Assembly (NCBI GenBank): GCA_949987565.1
Contig: OX465119.1
Coordinates: forward strand, 10,426,441-10,490,440
Direction: 5' to 3'
From: Luidia sarsii
Lineage: Eukaryota; Echinodermata; Asteroidea; Paxillosida; Luidiidae
DNA length: 64,000 bases
The notes under the pieces are model-generated. The model worked only from the letters and a program-made list of their open reading frames with translations, was not told where the DNA came from and ran no database searches. Numbering within the stretch: position 1 is the first letter of the stretch; each line of letters starts with the position of its first letter. Shown piece by piece: positions 23,301 through 35,670 of the stretch. Made by a program: the position numbers and the translations under genes.

Positions 23301-26276
23301 TCTCACAGCTCGCCGAACTTCCTCTCAAAGTCCATTATTTTTGTCATGAGTGGAAACACTATTTCAGAGGCTCCAATTGACTCGTGTGTACTGTCTAGCC
23401 GTAGTCAAATTAGCTGCACGAGTCTATGGGAATTGGCTGCGAGCCGCTTCTCGGCGACTGCCGTAGACTCGTGTGTACTGTCTAGCCGTGATCAAATTAG
23501 CCGCACGAGTCTATGGGAATTGGCTGCGAGCCGCTTCTCGGCGACTGCCGTAGACTCGTGTGTACTGTCTAGCCGTGATCAAATTAGCCGCACGAGTCTA
23601 TGGGAATTGGCTGCGAGCCGCTTGTGGGCGACTGCCGTAGACTCGTGTGTACTATCTAGCCGTAGCCTTAACTCACCCACAACGGCTGAATGAGGAGGAA
23701 GGGGATGGACGCGATGGCCTTGCCAGCCTCCTTGAAGAGCGCCACCACGAGGGCGATTCGTTTGCGCATGATCAGTAGCACCAGCAGTAAAATCGCCTGC
23801 ACGCAAAAGAGTGATCAGCACATCATTGGAAACTGCTGGGTTATATCTAGCTCACCAACATACTGACTGACCTTAGCAAGAACATTCAATGGTGACGACA
23901 ACGGATGGTTAAAATTGATCAGGGCAATTCAAAAGAGCGCGCCCTCAAGAGTTTGCAACGCGTTAGCCAATAACAATGCGCTGAACCTGTCGACCCAATG
24001 CGCGTCGGAAAAGGGTCGACCATTGATCTCCATAATTATTATGGTGATCAAAAGGGTCGACAGATTCCGGGCACTGTGATTGGCTAGTACGTTGCAAACC
24101 ATTGAGGGCGCACTATTTGGAATCGCCCGAATGAAAGTACAATTAGTAATAATTTCAATCAACTCCAAACTACCATTATTTCTTATCCACCACATTTTAC
24201 CCGACGTTTTAAAGAATATAATAGCATGAGCCGTCGCAATATTGGGATTTAAAAAACCCCACTAAATATCGGGTGAAATAATGGTACTCTACCATTAAGT
24301 ATAATGAAGTAAATAAAATAAATTGTTGCAAATTGCTCACTGACTAAAATGACTTGCAATATATAAATCTCTAAAGTTAGAGGGCCTGACGTTTCGATTC
24401 TAGCAGGACCTCTCTCAAAGGCAAAGAGAAAGGTCCTAAGAAAGGCCTTTGAAAAGGTCCTGCTAGGATCGAAACGTCAGGCCCTCTAACTTTTGAAAGT
24501 TATCATTGAGTATGCTAACTCAGATTCCCTTGAGGCTGAGGAGAATGGCTCACCGTGACTCCGCTAGCTATGCCAGCGTATGCCAGCATGGTCGTCACCG
24601 AGTGTTCCTGGTCGTCCTTCACGGCTGGGGGAGCGGGCGGCCAGTGTCCATTGGAATCCACAACAAGACATAACCAACGGTCAACTACGGTACACGGGGC
24701 TCATAGATATATAAGGGTGTTTGCGTCGAGGAGAATGACATTGAAACGTTCGGCGTAATAAGCACCATTCGGTGCTTATATTTCGGTTGCTTACCACAAG
24801 GCAAACCCTCATTTAATATCATAGGTCTGGTTATCACAGGAAGGTCGTGTCCGAAACGGGCGCCTAGAGATAGGTGTACGTCTTCCCCCTATTGGAAATA
24901 ACACGGAGATGCGAAAACAATACCCCTAGCCGTAGCTCTGGAAACCCGTTAAGGACACGGCCCAACGCGCACGCCTAAAGACTGCAAGAGGGCGCTAGAG
25001 CAGCCATCACGTGACACTTGTCTGGCCTGGTGTCAGCGGGCGCAGCCCCTAGCTGGCCTCTGGCAGCTGTCCTGACGTCATGACGTCATGGCAGACGGTT
25101 CGCCAGTCGGCGCACAAAAATCATGGCGGTAGAAGGTCCTGCTGGCATCGAAACGTCAGGCCCTCTTTTGAGATTCGTCGGGCACTTTTGAGATTCGTTC
25201 CAAAGGAAAGAGCAAATAGCGCCCTCTGGCGGTTAGTGAGTGCCGAGGCTTACCGTCTGCCGGCATGGCGTCCAGTGCCGACTTCTCCACCCACCACAGA
25301 TACCACAGGAAACCAGTGCCGCCCAGGCTGCCGAAGATGAACGCAAAAACCATGGTCCAGATCAGGACACCAGCGAAGAAGCGCAGCAGTACCAGCACGG
25401 CAATGGCCAAGCCTGTGTTGTGAGAAGGCAGGATTGAGCTTCACCATTAAAAAACTGACATAAGGCTCGGGCTTTGCTCACGTCTAAAACATCTATGGTT
25501 CTATTGTGGTTGAAATTTGCAGCAAAATTCATTCCAATTCACAAATGGGGTATCTGAATGACAGACGACGCTGGAATGCAAACCTGGGAAGTTTATTTTA
25601 AAAGAAAAAAAAGACTCGTGATATCGTGAATGTTAACAACGGTTCAATGTTTTTGAGACTGTCGATGCAACAATGATTCATTTTGCTTACCGAAGGAAAT
25701 AGCGCATAAATAGAGTATCTCTCGCCACGAAGCCTCCACATCTGCAACTGCACTCTGCAGATGGAAATAAAAAATTGAGAAATGGTCGGCGTCTATTCAT
25801 TTAGTTAACTATATAGCTTAGATTTGCTGTGCACTGCAGCTCTTCTTGGGTTTTCAATTCCCTTCCTATCCCTCTCCTTTCCCTTCCCTCCCATTCCCTT
25901 CTATTCCCTTCCCCTCCACTCACTTATCTTCCCTTTCTATGCCTTCCCTCTTCTTTCCCTTCCATTCCCTCCCCTTTCCCTTTCTCTTCCCTGCCCTTCC
26001 ATGCCCTGCCATTCACTTCCCTTCCCCTCCCTCTCCCTTCCATTTCCCTCTGCCTCTGCTTCTGCCTCTCCCTAGCCTAGCCTTGCCTTGCCTTGCCTTG
26101 CCTTGCCTCGCCCTCGCCCTCCCTCTCTGTCTGTCTCTCTGTCTCTCTCTCTCCCTCCCCCCCTCTCTCTCTCTCTCTCTCCCCCTCCCTCTCTCTCTCT
26201 CTCTCCCTCTCCCTCTCCCTCTCTGTCTGTCTCTCTGTCTCTCTCTCTCCCTCCCCCTCTCTCTCTCTCTCTCTCC

Positions 26277-26313
<37 letters not shown>

Positions 26314-29300
26314 TCCCTCTCCCTCTCCCTCTCCCTCTCCCTCTCCCTCTCCCCCTCCCCCTCCCCCTCCCCCTCCCCCTCCCCCTCCCCCTCCCCCTCC
26401 CCCTCCCCCTCCCCCTCCCCCTCCCCCTCCCCCTCCCTCTCCCTCTCCCTCTCCCTCTCCCTCTCCCTCTCCCTCTCCCTCTCCCTCTCCCTCTCCCTCT
26501 CCCTCTCCCTCTCCCTCTCCCTCTCCCTCTCCCTCTCCCTCTCCCTCTCCTTCTCGCTCTCCCTCTCCCTCTTCCTCTCCCTCCCCCTTCTCATTCTCCT
26601 CACCTGAAACCAGTCCGCGTCTATGAGGGAAGACGCAATGCCGACGGCAGAGGAAGGAATGCATCGCTTGAAGATGGCGGTGCTGCAAACAGTAACGGAC
26701 AAAACCAAATGATCAAAAGAACATAAAAATACATTTCGGGCCATCCTAACAATAGGAATCGTTTCGATCCACCTTGTATGATATGAAGAGGTATTCTAGC
26801 GGAAAGGCAGTAAAAATAGTCTTGTCTATTGGCTTGTACTCTCAATACAAGATTCGACCTCGGCAAACAAGACCGCTATTCAACTCGCCTGGCATCCACG
26901 GGTGTGCGCGGGCAGACGGAGAGGGCGCCCTGCTCGGCCGCCTCGTACTGCGCAGGCTCAAGGTCATAGTCGCACAGGCGGATGGAGCGGTTGCGCGCCA
27001 GGGCGGCCAGGTCGGCAGCTGACGTCAGCACCACATCCGGGCACTCGGAGACGCATAGGAGCTTGGTGGGCGCGTTCGGCTGGCCGAGGGACTCCGGGTT
27101 GAAGATGAAGACGTAGCTGGATTGACGAGGAGACGACGAGAACATATGAGAACAGACGAGAACAGACGAGAACAAGTTAAGAAGGTTCGGCGGTGGCATG
27201 GCACCACATTCGAATGATTCCTTTTGCAGTTGGGAAAGGATCAAAGGAGGAAAGACAAAGAGAAGTGTAGGAAGTGACAACGAAGAAAGATCATAGGCCG
27301 TTTTCGAAATGAAGGCTTAGGCTCGGGCTTAGGCTTCGGTCACATTTCTCTTACCCGTTATAACATTACAGGCATCTAGAAACAACCGTTTTGCCCCAGT
27401 TTCTTGGTGAATACTCTGTACTTATCAAGCCGACAAACCTTCAAATTCGACGATAGACCACACTAAAATGAATAAACGAATAAAGAAACTGGGGCCACAC
27501 GCTTGCTTCTAGATGCCTGCGACATTACAACGGGTAAGAGAAATGGGACCGAAGCCTTTAGCCCGAGCCTTAACCCGAGCATAAGCCCGAGCCTAAGCCC
27601 GAGCCTTAGCCCGAGCCTAAGCCCGAGCCTATAAGGCCTTCGTTTCGTAGACGGCCTGTGCTCGCGCCCGTGACTCACGGCCTGTCCGTCAGGTCCTGTC
27701 CGGACAGATCCACGCCGGAGATGTGCTGGTTGTCTTTGCCGCAGACGTTGCCGTAGCTGTCGGCGCCGAAGACGATCCGCTCCGGCTGACCGTCACGAAT
27801 GGACACGACAGCGACGTAGCCCTGGAGGAAAGAGACAAGAAGACCCCAAAAGCCTTCTTAAAGGCCCTGTACAACATTGGCAAAGGTCAAAAGATTGCCA
27901 CAGTTTGTGTGTTAAACCATTAAACACCCCACAAAAGAAATCCTGCGCAAGGTTTTTTAGCTCAAAATGGTAATCTGAGAAAGTAGACAAAATGCAAAAA
28001 ACCTTCACGGTTTTCGCACCGTTCTGTAGTGTAAGAGATAGTCTATTACTCGCTATTAATAATCTATTTGTCGATGTTTGAGTGAAGATTTCTCGAGAGG
28101 TACAGCATCCCAGGCCGTAAGATTTCAGCATGAGGATTCTACCATGACCATCTACAAACTGTGTAAATTAGAAATGAAATATGTAGACATCGATGATAAC
28201 TCGATGGATTGGACTGACATTGGAGCCATGGTCCCTAGGTTGAACTTTCCCACATTCTGCCACTTCAATATTCAATATCCACTTACCATGCCAGCCCAGA
28301 AGGCTAGAAAGAGGATGAGACAGATGACGTCACGGCAGCTCCGATCGTCAAGGGGCCCGTCGAAGTTGTCTTCAACCTCCTCCACTCCTTCATCCTGCCG
28401 GTCCCAAAAAATGGCTTTCAGAATTTTGAGAGTTAATACACTTTTTGCATCCCACTCCCTTCCCTTGTGTCCTTCCTCTGTCATGACATTTTGTGTGTCA
28501 GGGCTTTCCTTCCCCTGACTGTCTGTGTATGTCCTTGTCACTTTGCCTTTGAGAAAGGTCCTGCTAGGATCGAAACGTCGAAACGTTTGAAGAATGTTGA
28601 AAGGGGTTATTCATCGCTGTTATCGTAGCCATCACCGTGATCATCTCCCCACCCACTCCTCACCCTCCCCTTCCCCTCAATCATTGTCATCAAGAGTAAT
28701 AGGTTTGCGGTGACAACATGTACAATTCTCTCTTCTGTGAGTATGTGTGGCTCTGAAAAGAACCGGAGATACTCGACGTTTCGAAGAGTATACTCTGTTT
28801 GTCTTCAGAAGACTGCTGGATTGTAAAGTCTAAAGTCGGAAGCATTAACCCATATATTTCTGCTTGATTACATTTTGTACAGAATGATGTCATGTATATC
28901 ACAAAATACGTGCACGGGTACGTGCACGAGTTGGATCGACAGACCAGGAAAACGATTGGGGGAATTTAAACAAGAACAAGGTCAACTGAAATTAGATTGC
29001 CAATGTCAGATACCGCTGTGTTTGGCTGCGTTTCTTCGGCTGAGTCGCGGCCATCCTCAGAGGTCCTCCACGAATATTTGGAACTCATGTCTTTTGTTTT
29101 TCTGTGTGAACCTCTATCCCAAGCTGAGCGGAGGGCCCCTGTGGGCCCAGTATCCGGACCGGACGCCGCTGCCTTGACGTGTCACTGGCCGACGCGTCGG
29201 CCGTTAGAGTGCGCCGCGGACACGGTGGAGCCCTCCTCTCCCTCCTCGCTCGGACAAGACTAGTGCCACCGGTATGTGCGACGCTATACAGTATACCGTA

Positions 29301-30250
29301 GCGCAGAGCGCGTCGTGCAACAAACGCGCGCGTCTGTGTTCTCAGTGATAACCATGTCGTCACACAGGCGGTTGTGACGAATGCAATGACGTAACGGGCC
29401 GCTTCTAGACTGGTACCCTGTTTGCTCTTGTCCTTCGGTTGGTAGCACGATCGAATCCGCAAATTAATAAGAAAACCCATTGAACAAAATGTCAAAGAAA
29501 ACTTTGGCTCTGGACCGGGATTTGAACCAGAGACCTGTGGTTTTTGCGCACCAGTGCACTTATCAACTGAGCTATCCAGCCCTTAGATGGTGGCCTTCCC
29601 AAATAGTCAACTAGTCTTTGCCGGGATGGGGCATCTGAATGAAAGCTGGGGCGTGATCCCTGAAGATATACGGTAGTTAATGGTTGAATTGCTTCCGACT
29701 GGCGCCCCCACCCCGGCAAAGACCAGTTTAATTAAAAGGGCAACCATCTAAGGGCTGGATATCTCAGATGATAAGAGCGCTAATGTAAGCCCTAAATTCA
29801 GCCCCTGTTCCATTATATAAAAAAAATAAGTAAGCACAGTTTATGCAAGTTCTTTGTGTTCGGAGACTGTTCTTTTTCTCCAGCTCTCACGCTTAAAGTT
29901 AGTCTGAGTTTAGAAATAAATCTCACCGTCCCAATCTTTGTGTTCGGAGTCTGTCCATTTAACGTATGCAATCTGAGCCACTCTACCGGTAACACCCAGG
30001 ATCTTCAGACGACCTTGCAAAATCCACGTGTTACACTAGTACTCAAAAACCAGAGGTCTAAGGTTCAAATCCCAATCCAGTCAAAGTTTTCTTTGCCGTT
30101 TTATTTTTATTTGTTCAAAAGTTCCCAGTCAGTTTTCCCATCGATTTGTCTGACTTTAAGAAAAATCAATTAGTGAGTAGATGAGTTCATTTATGCAGGT
30201 GTTCATACCTTGAATGGCTTCACACGATTGTCACCACTGCAGCAACCCAT
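17375..30250 (-). CDS. SLC44A1: Choline transporter-like protein 1 (SLC44A1/CTL1), 17 exons, complete
   Basis: Exons (high to low): 30250-30209, 28394-28287, 27821-27679, 27116-26889, 26682-26604, 25754-25691, 25412-25254, 24624-24554, 23796-23677, 22777-22649, 21949-21789, 21239-21153, 21028-20913, 19836-19670, 19466-19374, 18509-18417, 17449-17375. The 1935 nt give 644 residues plus TAG; human CTL1 is about 657. It starts MGCCSGDNRVKPFK, as CTL1 starts MGCC. Diagnostic segments are GADSYGNVCGKDN, LCVSECPD, RLCDYDLEPAQY, GSLGGTGFLWYLWW, the TYMWWYH motif (exons 10-11), LVACQQCTIAGAVAAWFFARDK, NRNAYIEIAIYG and DTLFLCFCEDCERNDG. The family has about ten membrane helices and carries choline and ethanolamine across plasma and mitochondrial membranes for phospholipid synthesis. 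The long cysteine-rich loop is CTL1-like, not CTL2-like. Intron 4 uses a GC donor. Introns carry CT/GA-rich and CCTGT repeats. Confidence 0.92.
17620..18230. repeat. Pentanucleotide (CCTGT/CCTGC/TCTGT)n array in SLC44A1-like last intron
   Basis: Over 600 bp of 5-bp units lie in blocks (ttctg, tcctg, ccctg) between exons 17 (17449) and 16 (18417). They read as open frames on both strands but are repeats. Confidence 0.95.
18715..18995 (+). mobile_element. Second Penelope-like family: tail with hammerhead-like core, duplicated
   Basis: The core reads ctgacgacgggcagagtaca then cactgcccaaaacgttgag: a CTGANGA box, a stem gggcag/ctgccc and an AAAAC box (GAAAC in other copies). The following segment (agctctttttcacagccaca, then gtgctacatggtgtcaccgc) is repeated once downstream from about 18905. 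Confidence 0.65.
20050..20900. repeat. Purine-rich GA tract in SLC44A1-like intron 13
   Basis: The tract has higher-order units of about 80 bp (gagggagtgagagcgagagt repeated several times between 20280 and 20600). It ends only about 12 bases before the exon 13 donor at 20913. Confidence 0.93.
21305..21775. repeat. Purine-rich GA tract in SLC44A1-like intron 11
   Basis: Low-complexity gagagg-type sequence ends in a g-run (about 21763-21775) just beside the exon 11 donor at 21789. Confidence 0.9.
22812..22970. mobile_element. MITE-like inverted repeat in SLC44A1-like intron 9
   Basis: The ends aaaacccggctcaggcttcg and gaagccgggttttgg are inverted. The inside resembles the gaagcctaagcc family. 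Confidence 0.55.
23379..23668. repeat. 87-bp tandem repeat abutting the SLC44A1-like exon 9 donor
   Basis: The units start at 23379, 23466, 23553 and 23640 (the last partial) with gactcgtgtgtactgtctag. They include cacgagtctatgggaattgg. The array ends about 10 bases from the exon 9 donor (exon end 23677). A related single copy lies at about 33640-33715. Confidence 0.9.
24300..24505. mobile_element. Penelope-like tails, inverted pair, in SLC44A1-like intron 8
   Basis: A minus-oriented tail (ggcctgacgtttcgattcta) at about 24320-24415 faces a plus-oriented tail at about 24440-24500. Between them are partly duplicated aaggtcct segments. A further fragment is at 25133-25165. Confidence 0.75.
25860..26600. 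repeat. Pyrimidine-rich (CTCCCT/CCCCCT)n tract in SLC44A1-like intron 5
   Basis: About 740 bp of CT-rich sequence with (ctcccc)n and (ctccct)n hexamers ends 4 bases before the exon 5 donor (exon end 26604). Long Ser-Pro, Leu-Pro and Pro frames are artefacts. Confidence 0.95.
27296..27656. mobile_element. MITE-like copy with inverted arms and expanded gcccgagcctaa units
   Basis: The arms ggccgttttcgaaatgaagg and ccttcgtttcgtagacggcc are inverted. Inner segments around ccccagtttcttggtgaata and aagaaactggggcca are also inverted. Near the right end the unit taagcccgagcc is tandemly repeated. It lies in SLC44A1-like intron 3. Confidence 0.75.
28536..28860. mobile_element. Two Penelope-like tails of different families, head on
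   Basis: At 28536-28580 (+) is the gaaaggtcctgctaggatcg tail. At 28688-28822 (-) is the other family, with a core reading, on the minus strand, ctgaagacaaacagagtata then ctcttcgaaacgtcgag. Confidence 0.7.
29490..29800. mobile_element. Inverted pair of tRNA-like SINE copies
   Basis: A minus-oriented tRNA-like unit (about 29510-29590, inverse of gggatttgaacc and tgagctatccagccctt) is followed by a plus-oriented copy (about 29700-29790, gggctggatatctcagatga). A partial third unit with ggttcaaatcccaatccagt is at about 30040-30085. Confidence 0.7.
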
Positions 30251-30384
30251 CTTCAACTCTGATGTCTAAACGGGTGACTCCAGAACCCTAACCATCTGAC
30301 AATAGAGATTACCAAAACAAAGTTTATTTATGGTTATTTAGCATTTCATGTTGAAGAAAATTAATCTAATCTTGTTTTTAAGGT

Positions 30385-30490
30385 GATATACAAAAATGTT
30401 GCAAACTGCTTACTGACAAAAATTACCAAAATGTAAATCTTCAAAATTTAGTGGGCCTGACGTTTCGATCCTAGCAGGACCTTTCTCAAA
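30385..30490 (-). mobile_element. Solo Penelope-like tail upstream of the SLC44A1-like start
   Basis: Minus-oriented copy of the tail (cctgacgtttcgatcctagc) preceded by the conserved gtgatatacaaaaatgttgc segment. Confidence 0.75.
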
Positions 30491-30957
30491 GGACCTTTCT
30501 CTTAATCTTGTTTTTGTTTAATTTGTTTATAAATTTGATGTTTATAACATAATGGATATCTATATATAGTTGTTATTTTTGTATATCTTTTTTTTTATTA
30601 AAATTGTGTTTGTACTGAGTGCCTCTATGAAAAGCAGTGCCGTGCACTGATAAAATTTACACTCATTAGATAATTCTGAAATAAATAAACCGTGGCATTT
30701 AATTCCAGGAAGGTAATTCCGAACACTTAAGCAATTAGAAAACGGAAAATTGATGTCATTATACACAAGGGTAAAGCCACATTTCCTAAAGACACATATC
30801 AATATTTAATAGTTAAGAAAAATGGATTTACATTTGGAAATTGTTCATGGTACAAGTAGAAGGCGTTTATTCAATATTGATTTGAAATTACTTGACTTTC
30901 GTGGATTTATGTTTCGTTTCCGTGAAGGAGGCTGTAGGTCAACGACGTCATGTTATA

Positions 30958-31277
30958 CACTGTAAAAACGGTGCTCACATCATGCACATGGATGAAGTAT
31001 GTTGAGGCACATGGTGCACGATACATGCGCACGAGGTGATGCTCACTTTCACTCCATGTGCTTGAGGCACAGTAAATAGGGAGATGTTCTTGTACATGAT
31101 GCACTTCATGCACCTCATCCGACTTTTGCTCAAGTGATTACAATGTCACATGTGCTTGAGCTACAGTATTTTATGTGCATGAAGTACAGTAGGTGCCTTA
31201 AATGTTCATGATTCTGGGACAAATAAAATTATTTGCTATTGCAAAAAGTGCATGAAGTGCAGTTCGATTTTACAGTG
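30958..31277. mobile_element. 320-bp Tc1/mariner-type MITE (TA flanks, CACTGTAAAA ends)
   Basis: The termini cactgtaaaa and ttttacagtg are inverted and flanked by TA on both sides. The interior is rich in gtgcatgaag-type motifs and has no transposase. Confidence 0.7.
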
Positions 31278-31279
31278 TA

Positions 31280-32845
31280 ACAAGGGAAAATCTGCATTTT
31301 CTAAAAATGGTGTTGTCAAACTGTGATACTTTATATCGGAATAGTCTGGATAATTCTTTTTAAGCCCCTACACGACATTGGTTAAAATCGAAAAACAGAA
31401 AATGTTCACAGATTTACATGAAACTTATACAGTTTGGAGATGGTTATGGTAGACCGATTCCATCTGCCAGATTTACATAGTAAACAATAATTATTGTCAG
31501 TGGTCTTCAAATTATTGATTGCCTGTCGGGAGAAATCCTTGGATTTGCAGTCCCTCGTGGAAAGCTCGTAATTATTCGTGAATTAAGCTTAAATGTCGCA
31601 TACATCATCCTTTAGACGCACTTATTGTTTGAGAGAGAGAGAGAGAAAATCGTTATAATTTACGAGTGGCTTTGATATTAGATTTTCCACCTGCGGCCGA
31701 TTAATTGCATAAGGAGCGCATACATTTACAATAATACATTGAAAAGAATACACTGTATATCTTAAAAATGAATTGCACGAGTTGTCGATTTTAGCAACAT
31801 TTTGCATGGCTGCCAACCTACCTTAAAGGAAATTAGGAATACTGCTGAAAAAGAGGAATCACAGGGAAAACTACATAGGAATACATATGTATTTCCAAGC
31901 CCAAAATCGGAATCTGTTATCAAGAGCTTGTAAAAAGTGATAATTTTTTTTTGGGGGGGGGTCAAAAAAGAGGAATGATTCCTCACAAATAGCAATGGTT
32001 GGAAGTTTACTTGGCATTGCTATGCATTTGAAACTGAAACTAGAAAATGCCCACTTTATGTTGATCTATCCCTTTCCACCTGTTCGTATCCGGCACGCAC
32101 ATAAAAAAAACCCACCTGCGTTATATCCGATGAGCAACAGACTGCTCATACATAATTTGGAGCGTCGTGCGTATCCAAGCAACCATCATGACCATTAATA
32201 TAACAGGGCAGCAAGCACAAAGGCATAGAAGCACATTAGCATAATGGGATACGTGCTATCACGGCAGGGGGAAACATGTATTGCCATAAAAAAAAATCCA
32301 AAAAAATATAAATGTGAATTTCCGAAACGTTAAAAGTCATCAAATTGAAGGCGCCTCATTTATTATAAGCCTTGTTATAGGGCATTTGCGACCGGCTCTG
32401 GTAATATCCGACACATTTTCAAAGAGGAAGATTCTCTCCTGAAGAAGTGACTTTTGAACGTTGCATCGCAGGGATGATTCGAAGTCACCGATATCAATTT
32501 TAGATAGGGCCAGGGTCGGACGATAGAGAATATCTTGACGCTTGAGGGAATAAGTTTTGAATTATAATGAAATATTAGTATTGAAGAGATCATCCAATCA
32601 TTATGATCACAGCATTTATCTAATGAATCATTGAATGATTGATTAGTGAATATTGTCAGGACGTAGTAGAGAGGGAAATCAATCACTAATCACCGACCAT
32701 GATCGGTCAAGTTGGGCCCGTAATGGGGTAATGGGAGAGAAATTCCTTTTTTTGTCTGGGACAGATCATCTGCTTTACACGACTGAACAACGCTCAAACG
32801 TCGACGAGAAATTATTTCCGAGAGACATATAAAGTTGGTAGCCAG
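31280..32845. other. Intergenic AT-rich stretch, nothing recognised
   Basis: No exon with splice support, no RNA gene and no clear repeat are seen here beyond short homopolymer runs (31948-31967). Confidence 0.5.
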
Positions 32846-32857
32846 ATGAGACGAAAG

Positions 32858-33215
32858 GTGAGGCAGAGGCAGAGGCAGAGGCAGAGGCAGAGGCAGAGGC
32901 AGAGGCAGAGGCAGAGGCAGAGGCAGAGGCAGAGGCAGAGGCAGAGGCAGAGGCAGAGGCAGAGGCAGAGGCAGAGGCAGAGGCAGAGGCAGAGACAGAG
33001 ACAGAGACAGAGGCAGAGGCAGAGGCAGAGGCAGAGGCAGAGGCAGAGGCAGAGGCAGAGGCAGAGACAGAGGAAGTGGCAGAGACAGAAACAGAGGCAG
33101 AGGCAGAGGCAGAGGCAGAGGCAGAGACAGAGACAGAGGCAAAGGCAGAGACAGAGGCAGAGGCAGAGGCAGAGGCAGAGGCAGAGACAGAGACAGAGGC
33201 AGAGATAAAGACAGA
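32858..33215. repeat. (GGCAGA)n hexanucleotide array
   Basis: About 55-60 units with gacaga variants. Gln-Arg and Leu-Pro frames on the two strands are repeat artefacts. Confidence 0.95.
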
Positions 33216-33794
33216 GCTCGAACCCTAAAACACCCGAAATTCTCCTCCCACGAATCAGATTGCCCTGTCATTCAATGAACACTTGAGATTTTTACGCTCA
33301 AGCGACTCCACGTAAATGGACCTAGAGTTATCCAGCCCTTAAATTGGTGTGCGTGTTGGATGGTGGCTTCCATAATCGTGTCGCTCATTTTGTGGCTTAC
33401 CCGAGCGTTGCGTGCTAATCGAACGCAAACACGTCCTCCGCGATGCCCAGTGCGAAGCTCACTGCGTTCGTACAGCTACTGGCTAGCTGTGCTCACCTAA
33501 TGATGCAACCTGCGCGCGTGTGAGAGGACGCGTTGCCAGCGCCGACTCCAGGCGCGCGCGTATCGCGTGCTGCGCGCAGCAACGGCCTTGTGACGCAAAG
33601 GGCCTGTCAATACTAGTCTGAACGAGGTGGCTATGGCTTCCGATCGCACTGGTGTCTATGGAAGCCGCCTTGCTAAAGCGGCTGCAACCAATTCCCATAG
33701 ACCCGTGTGTTATAAGGTGAGTAACCCAGTCTTCGGTTATTGGTTTAGTCATGTTGACAAACATCGCGTTACAAATCGTATACGTTACAAGTAA

Positions 33795-33910
33795 CTCTGC
33801 CTTTGAGAAAGGTCCTGCTAGGATCGAAACGTCAGGCCCACTAAATTTTAAGATTTACATTTTGGTAATTTTAGTCAGTAAGCAGTTTGCAACATTTTTG
33901 TATATCACGT
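33795..33910 (+). mobile_element. Solo Penelope-like tail
   Basis: gcctttgagaaaggtcctgc, then taggatcgaaacgtcaggcc, then ttttagtcagtaagcagttt: a near-consensus solo copy. Confidence 0.8.
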
Positions 33911-34839
33911 TACAAGTAACGCAGTTTTCTACGAAAAATCGTAATGACGACCCCACGCACGTTACACATCAACAGAACGCTGGGTCAAAACACTTTCTGA
34001 CTATATAAAAATCAACACAAGAGGGAGTAGAGAAAAGGAAGTGCGAAGACTGAAAGAAACCGCGAGTTAACTCGACAATGTTACCAAAAGGGTTAATACA
34101 GAGTTCAAATGGGACTTTTGGATGACGGCAAGGCAAGTCTTCAATCCAAGCGGCTCCTTGAAGATGACCCCGGGCCAAACTTGCCAGCATGAGTTCAAGA
34201 AAGAAGTGGAAAGCTGCATGTATTGTTCATACTTTTTTCTACGAAACCATTTTGTTGACACGGATCTGGTAAAATTTGGATCCGAGTTCGTCGACCGATA
34301 GACCTGAGCGGGACAAACAAGACAGATCACGTGACCGGGATCCGGGCCCGACCGAGACGAGCCAAACAAAAAGGTAGGGGTTGCCGGTCACGTGACCCGC
34401 GCCAACAACATTCAGAGAGTGCTTGGTTACGCTTTAAAGAACGGCCGCTGCGCTCAGAATGGCTGTAAACGTATTGCAGGCCGCTTGCGTCAAAATATTT
34501 CAGAGTATCAATTACATCAGCAAATGTTTGGCAATGCGTCAAAGCTCAATACAAAGCATGCAGTTGTCAATCATCAAAGACTACCTAGCGACCAATTATT
34601 GCATGGTCTCTTTACTTTGGGAACAAGATGCACAACAAGTAACTGAAACCTTAATTAACTAGCCCTAACCGTTTTACACTAACTGATTAACAAAATAATT
34701 AGCGTATGCCTACATGGATATGACATGCAGAGTAGAATCCAGCTTGGAAGAGTGCACATACGCCCGTGCAAACAACTTTCTATTTATTCATAAGGAAAAG
34801 TTATACCCCTAAAACAAGGTTATAGAGCCACTCAGGGTT

Positions 34840-35670
34840 AAGGGCCAAGGAAAGAAGGAGATAGAGAGGGACTAAGGAGGCTGGAGATGGGAATTGACAT
34901 TCCTTTAATAAAAGGGCAAGATCGTAGGCTGGGGGAAAACATGAACCAGGAATGGAATTCCAGAGAGAGGCAGACCGAGGGAAGAAACTGCTCTGATATC
35001 TCTTTGTTCTACACCTTGGGATACTAGATTGTGTGGATGAGAGGAGGCAAACAGCCTGGTTGCTCGCTTAAAATGTCCTGACTGGGGAAGTGGAACAATG
35101 ATGAATGCATGATGCATCGGTGTCTGGATCTCTCAGACAATTCTTTCAATTTTTCACCGAATGAAAAAAACAGCAAATGGAACAACGTACGAACAAACTC
35201 AATGCCAACTTTGGTCCGTCCGGGATGGGCGCTTTTCGACATTTTCAAACGATTCTGCATTTGAGAAAGGACCTGCTAGGATCGGAAACCTCAAACCCTC
35301 TTATAACTATGGTAGTTTTGGTATTATTCTTATCCCAAACTACTTATTATGCAAATTCGCCCAAAACAAGGCGATAAAGCCACTCAAGGTTGAGGGCTAA
35401 GGAAAGAAAGAAGGAGATAGAGAGGGACTCAGGAAGGCTGGAGATAGGAATTGCCATTCCTTTTAAAAAGGGCAAGATCGTAGGCTGGGGAAAAAACATG
35501 AACCAGGAAGGGAATTCCAGAGAGAGGCAGACCGAAGGAAGAAGCTGTTCTGAATTTTCTGATACCTCTTTGTTCTACACCTTGGGATAGATAGAGTGTG
35601 TGGGTGAGAGGAGGCAAACAGCCTGGTTGCTCGCTGAAATGTCCTGACTGGGGGACCAGGTCGGCAAGAG
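34840..35670 (-). mobile_element. Two tandem LINE reverse-transcriptase 3' fragments
   Basis: Segments at about 34843-35110 and 35385-35665 are near-duplicates. On the minus strand they read FFLRSASLWNSLPGSCFFPS and related text, the (S)A..LWN.LP motif that ends LINE reverse transcriptases. A Penelope-like tail (35255-35300) lies between them. Confidence 0.65.

Noticed and set aside
25846..26744. Ser-Leu, Pro-rich and Arg-Glu frames over 200 codons
   Set aside because: CT/GA hexamer tract in SLC44A1-like intron 5.
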